From contig JAFTIZ010000015.1 in the NCBI GenBank assembly GCA_017456645.1, forward strand, positions 1 through 58,252: DNA of 58,252 nucleotides, given 5' to 3'. Each line of letters begins with the position of its first letter. Position 1 is the stretch's first letter. The DNA is from Oscillospiraceae bacterium. Its GTDB lineage: Bacteria; Bacillota; Clostridia; Oscillospirales; Oscillospiraceae. The position numbers and the translations under genes are program-made. The notes beneath the pieces are model-generated. The model searched no databases, was not told the origin of the DNA, and was given only the letters and a program-made list of their open reading frames with translations. This document shows positions 56,773 to 58,252 of this stretch, piece after piece.

Positions 56773-57524
56773 TGCAGATCAAACGGTTGTGTTATCATTA
56801 CAAGGGCGATCGGGAGCTGCTGAAAGATGTTTCCTTCGATATCGAGCCGGGGAAATTCCTTGCCATTCTGGGCAACAACGGCGTGGGCAAAAGCACCCTG
56901 CTCAAGTGCTTTAACCAAATTCTGAAGCCGGATTCCGGCGAAGTGCTTCTCGATGGCGAGAACTTGTTGACTATGTCTGCACGGGAGGTAGCGAAGCGGG
57001 TGGCATTTGTGTCCCAATCCGTTCCCGATACCCAGCTGACCGTACATGATATGGTAATGCTGGGTCGCAGACCTTACATGAACTGGGGCTTTACGGAGGC
57101 TGACCACGCCATCGTCCACGATGCCATGCACCGGCTGGATGTGGAGGATATGAGAGGCCGTTTCCTGAGCCAGCTGTCCGGCGGCGAAAAGCAGAAGGTC
57201 ATGCTGGCCAGAGCTTTGGCGCAGCAGCCCAAGGTGTTGCTGCTGGATGAGCCAACCAGCGCTTTGGACATTCAGAATCAGTATCAGGTGCTGAATATGG
57301 TTCGCCAAATTTGCCATCAGGATCAAATGATCGCGGTGGTGGTCATCCATGACCTGAACCTTGCTCTGCGATTCTGCGATCGCTTTTTGCTGATGAAGGA
57401 CGGTCAGGTCTACCGCTACGGCGACCACACCATTCTCGACAGCATAGCGTTGAAGGAGGTCTACGGCGTAGAAGCCAAGGTGGTAGAAATTGAGAACCGG
57501 CGCATGGTGCTGGTGGAGGAATAA
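56769..57524 (+). CDS. ABC transporter ATPase of the FepC/BtuD class
   Basis: A 251-residue ATPase that powers the importer. Walker A GNNGVGKST near residue 36, signature LSGGEKQKVMLARALAQQP near 137, Walker B VLLLDEPTSALD near 157, and the switch histidine VVIHDLN near 195. ATG 56769 overlaps the permease stop. The FmdE-like gene begins two bases after its stop. Confidence 0.94.
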   Translation: MMQIKRLCYHYKGDRELLKDVSFDIEPGKFLAILGNNGVGKSTLLKCFNQILKPDSGEVLLDGENLLTMSAREVAKRVAFVSQSVPDTQLTVHDMVMLGRRPYMNWGFTEADHAIVHDAMHRLDVEDMRGRFLSQLSGGEKQKVMLARALAQQPKVLLLDEPTSALDIQNQYQVLNMVRQICHQDQMIAVVVIHDLNLALRFCDRFLLMKDGQVYRYGDHTILDSIALKEVYGVEAKVVEIENRRMVLVEE

Positions 57525-57526
57525 GC

Positions 57527-58045
57527 ATGAAAACATGGAATGATTGCGTGGCCTTTCACGGTCACGAATGCGGCGGCTTGACCATCGGTTACAAGGCCAG
57601 CTTGTATGCAATTGAACTGCTGAATTTGGAATTTTCCGCGGATGAACAGGTGGTCTGCATCGCAGAGAATGATGCTTGCGGCGTGGATGCCATTCAGGTC
57701 ATGCTGGGCTGCAGCATTGGCAAGGGCAATCTGCTGTTTCATATGCGGGGAAAATCTGCCTATTCCTTCTACAATCGCAAGACCGGTGAGTCCGTCCGGC
57801 TGGTGCTCAAGCCCCGGCAGGGAATGACAAAAGAGGAAAGCTTTGCTTACTATCAGGCATGCAGACCGGAGGAAATGTTTGAGGTGAAGGAAACTACCAT
57901 ATCCTTGCCGGAAAAGGCACAGTTGTTTGCGTCTTACGTTTGCGATTGCTGCGGCGAGGTCACCGGTGCTAACTGGATCCGCCTTGCAGGGGAGAAAAAG
58001 CTGTGCTTTGATTGCTGGCAAGTGTATAATCGATTTGATATTTGA
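57527..58045 (+). CDS. FmdE-family protein
   Basis: A 172-residue cytoplasmic protein with the FmdE pattern: FHGHECGGLTIGYKAS near residue 9, ENDACGVDAIQVMLGCSIGKGN near 47, and a C-terminal zinc ribbon (CDCCGE, then CFDC). FmdE was named after a subunit of a molybdenum formylmethanofuran dehydrogenase, but isolated FmdE proteins occur widely in anaerobes beside metal importers, with unproven function. Here it closes an iron/siderophore-type ABC operon, so a role in handling the imported metal or cofactor is likely. The conserved Cys and His may bind metal. Confidence 0.88.
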   Translation: MKTWNDCVAFHGHECGGLTIGYKASLYAIELLNLEFSADEQVVCIAENDACGVDAIQVMLGCSIGKGNLLFHMRGKSAYSFYNRKTGESVRLVLKPRQGMTKEESFAYYQACRPEEMFEVKETTISLPEKAQLFASYVCDCCGEVTGANWIRLAGEKKLCFDCWQVYNRFDI

Positions 58046-58052
58046 GAGCGTG

Positions 58053-58088
58053 AAAAAATGCGCCGTCCGAAAGGACGGCGCATTTTTT
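58053..58088. terminator. Bidirectional terminator after the FmdE gene
   Basis: A 16-bp perfect stem (58053-58068 with 58073-58088) and a GAAA tetraloop, A6 on one side and T6 on the other. It lies between convergent genes. Confidence 0.95.
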
Positions 58089-58099
58089 GTTGAAAGAGA

Positions 58100-58252
58100 T
58101 CAGACGTTCTTAGCGGACTCGCCGTACAGGTAGATCGCCTGCAGCAGCTCCTTCAGAGCCACATCGCTGGTATTCTGGTTCTGATAGACGTAGGTGTAAA
58201 CGCTGTACTGGATCGCACGGCTGATCTGGACACCGTCCTGCTCGATGGTAGC
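58100..58252 (-). CDS. C-terminal end of a protein sharing the GH25 tail module
   Basis: An open frame entering from the right edge on the minus strand; 50 codons then TGA at 58102-58100. The peptide (QDGVQISRAIQYSVYTYVYQNQ, then LKELLQAIYLYGESAKNV in a later part) matches the last 50 residues of the GH25 protein at 38375 (DGQQIGRSVTYSVNSYIY, then MRELLHAMYNYGCSAN). It is therefore probably another secreted protein with the same C-terminal domain. Nothing more of it is visible. Confidence 0.75.
   Translation of the reverse strand, partial: ATIEQDGVQISRAIQYSVYTYVYQNQNTSDVALKELLQAIYLYGESAKNV

Overview
The window looks like chromosomal DNA of an anaerobic, spore-forming, low-to-mid GC Clostridia bacterium, most likely a gut Oscillospirales/Ruminococcaceae-type organism. 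The evidence is the gene content: spmA/spmB, a SpoVD-like PBP with PASTA domains, an AbrB-type regulator with a zinc-ribbon tail, oxygen-sensitive NrdD/NrdG, FmdE, and a MurE with the meso-diaminopimelate signature (DNPR). Shine-Dalgarno sites are strong and most promoters are vegetative (TTGACA/TATAAT-like, 16-17 bp spacers). No species name can be given from the sequence alone.

Layout: (1) 1-9400 core genes: end of rpmF, der-plsY-gpsA, nadE (minus), a membrane acyltransferase, the KtrB/KtrA potassium system and a SpoU/TrmH-type RNA methyltransferase. (2) 9434-15938 dprA-topA-trmFO-plsX-rnc. (3) 15973-19694 spmBA (minus), abrB (plus), then a minus-strand block of ferredoxin, trmN6-like methyltransferase, DUF6980-like protein and rsmI. 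(4) 19849-22173 clpC. (5) 22272-34971 division and cell-wall (dcw) cluster mraZ-rsmH-ftsL-spoVD/pbpB-murE-murF-mraY-ftsW-murG-ftsQ-ftsZ; MraZ-type direct repeats precede mraZ, ftsZ has its own promoter, and murD, murC and ftsA are absent. (6) 35031-36655 methyltransferase and Hsp33. (7) 36731-38190 tRNA cluster Val-Asp-Phe-Gly plus tRNA-Cys, interleaved with an unusual repeat array. (8) 38375-39943 secreted GH25 protein. (9) 39976-49915 a five-gene minus-strand operon: radical SAM/SPASM enzyme, PqqD-like protein, 2394-aa secreted modular protein, 94-aa candidate precursor peptide and HPr-kinase-like protein. (10) 50382-54577 nrdG, nrdD with a fused glutaredoxin-like domain, and a TrxB-like reductase. 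(11) 54669-58045 iron/siderophore-type ABC importer with FmdE. (12) 58100-58252 end of a minus-strand gene sharing a C-terminal module with the GH25 protein.

Two things stand out. First, downstream of tRNA-Gly and tRNA-Cys are five copies of an element of about 100-117 nt. In each copy the outer arms are an inverted copy of the T-arm and a direct copy of the 3' end of the particular tRNA it follows. The inner part can be folded into three hairpins whose stems change by compensation between copies, with GNRA loops and a GA/GA internal loop on the plus strand. This is a candidate structured RNA or mobile element that takes on the 3' end of its host tRNA. Second, the operon at 39976-49915 has the parts of a ribosomally synthesised, post-translationally modified peptide (RiPP) pathway wrapped around a giant secreted beta-repeat protein. 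Its candidate precursor ends in serine and is followed by an HPr-kinase-like gene, as in lasso-peptide clusters where such kinases phosphorylate a C-terminal serine.

All folding and homology statements were made by eye; no searches were run.
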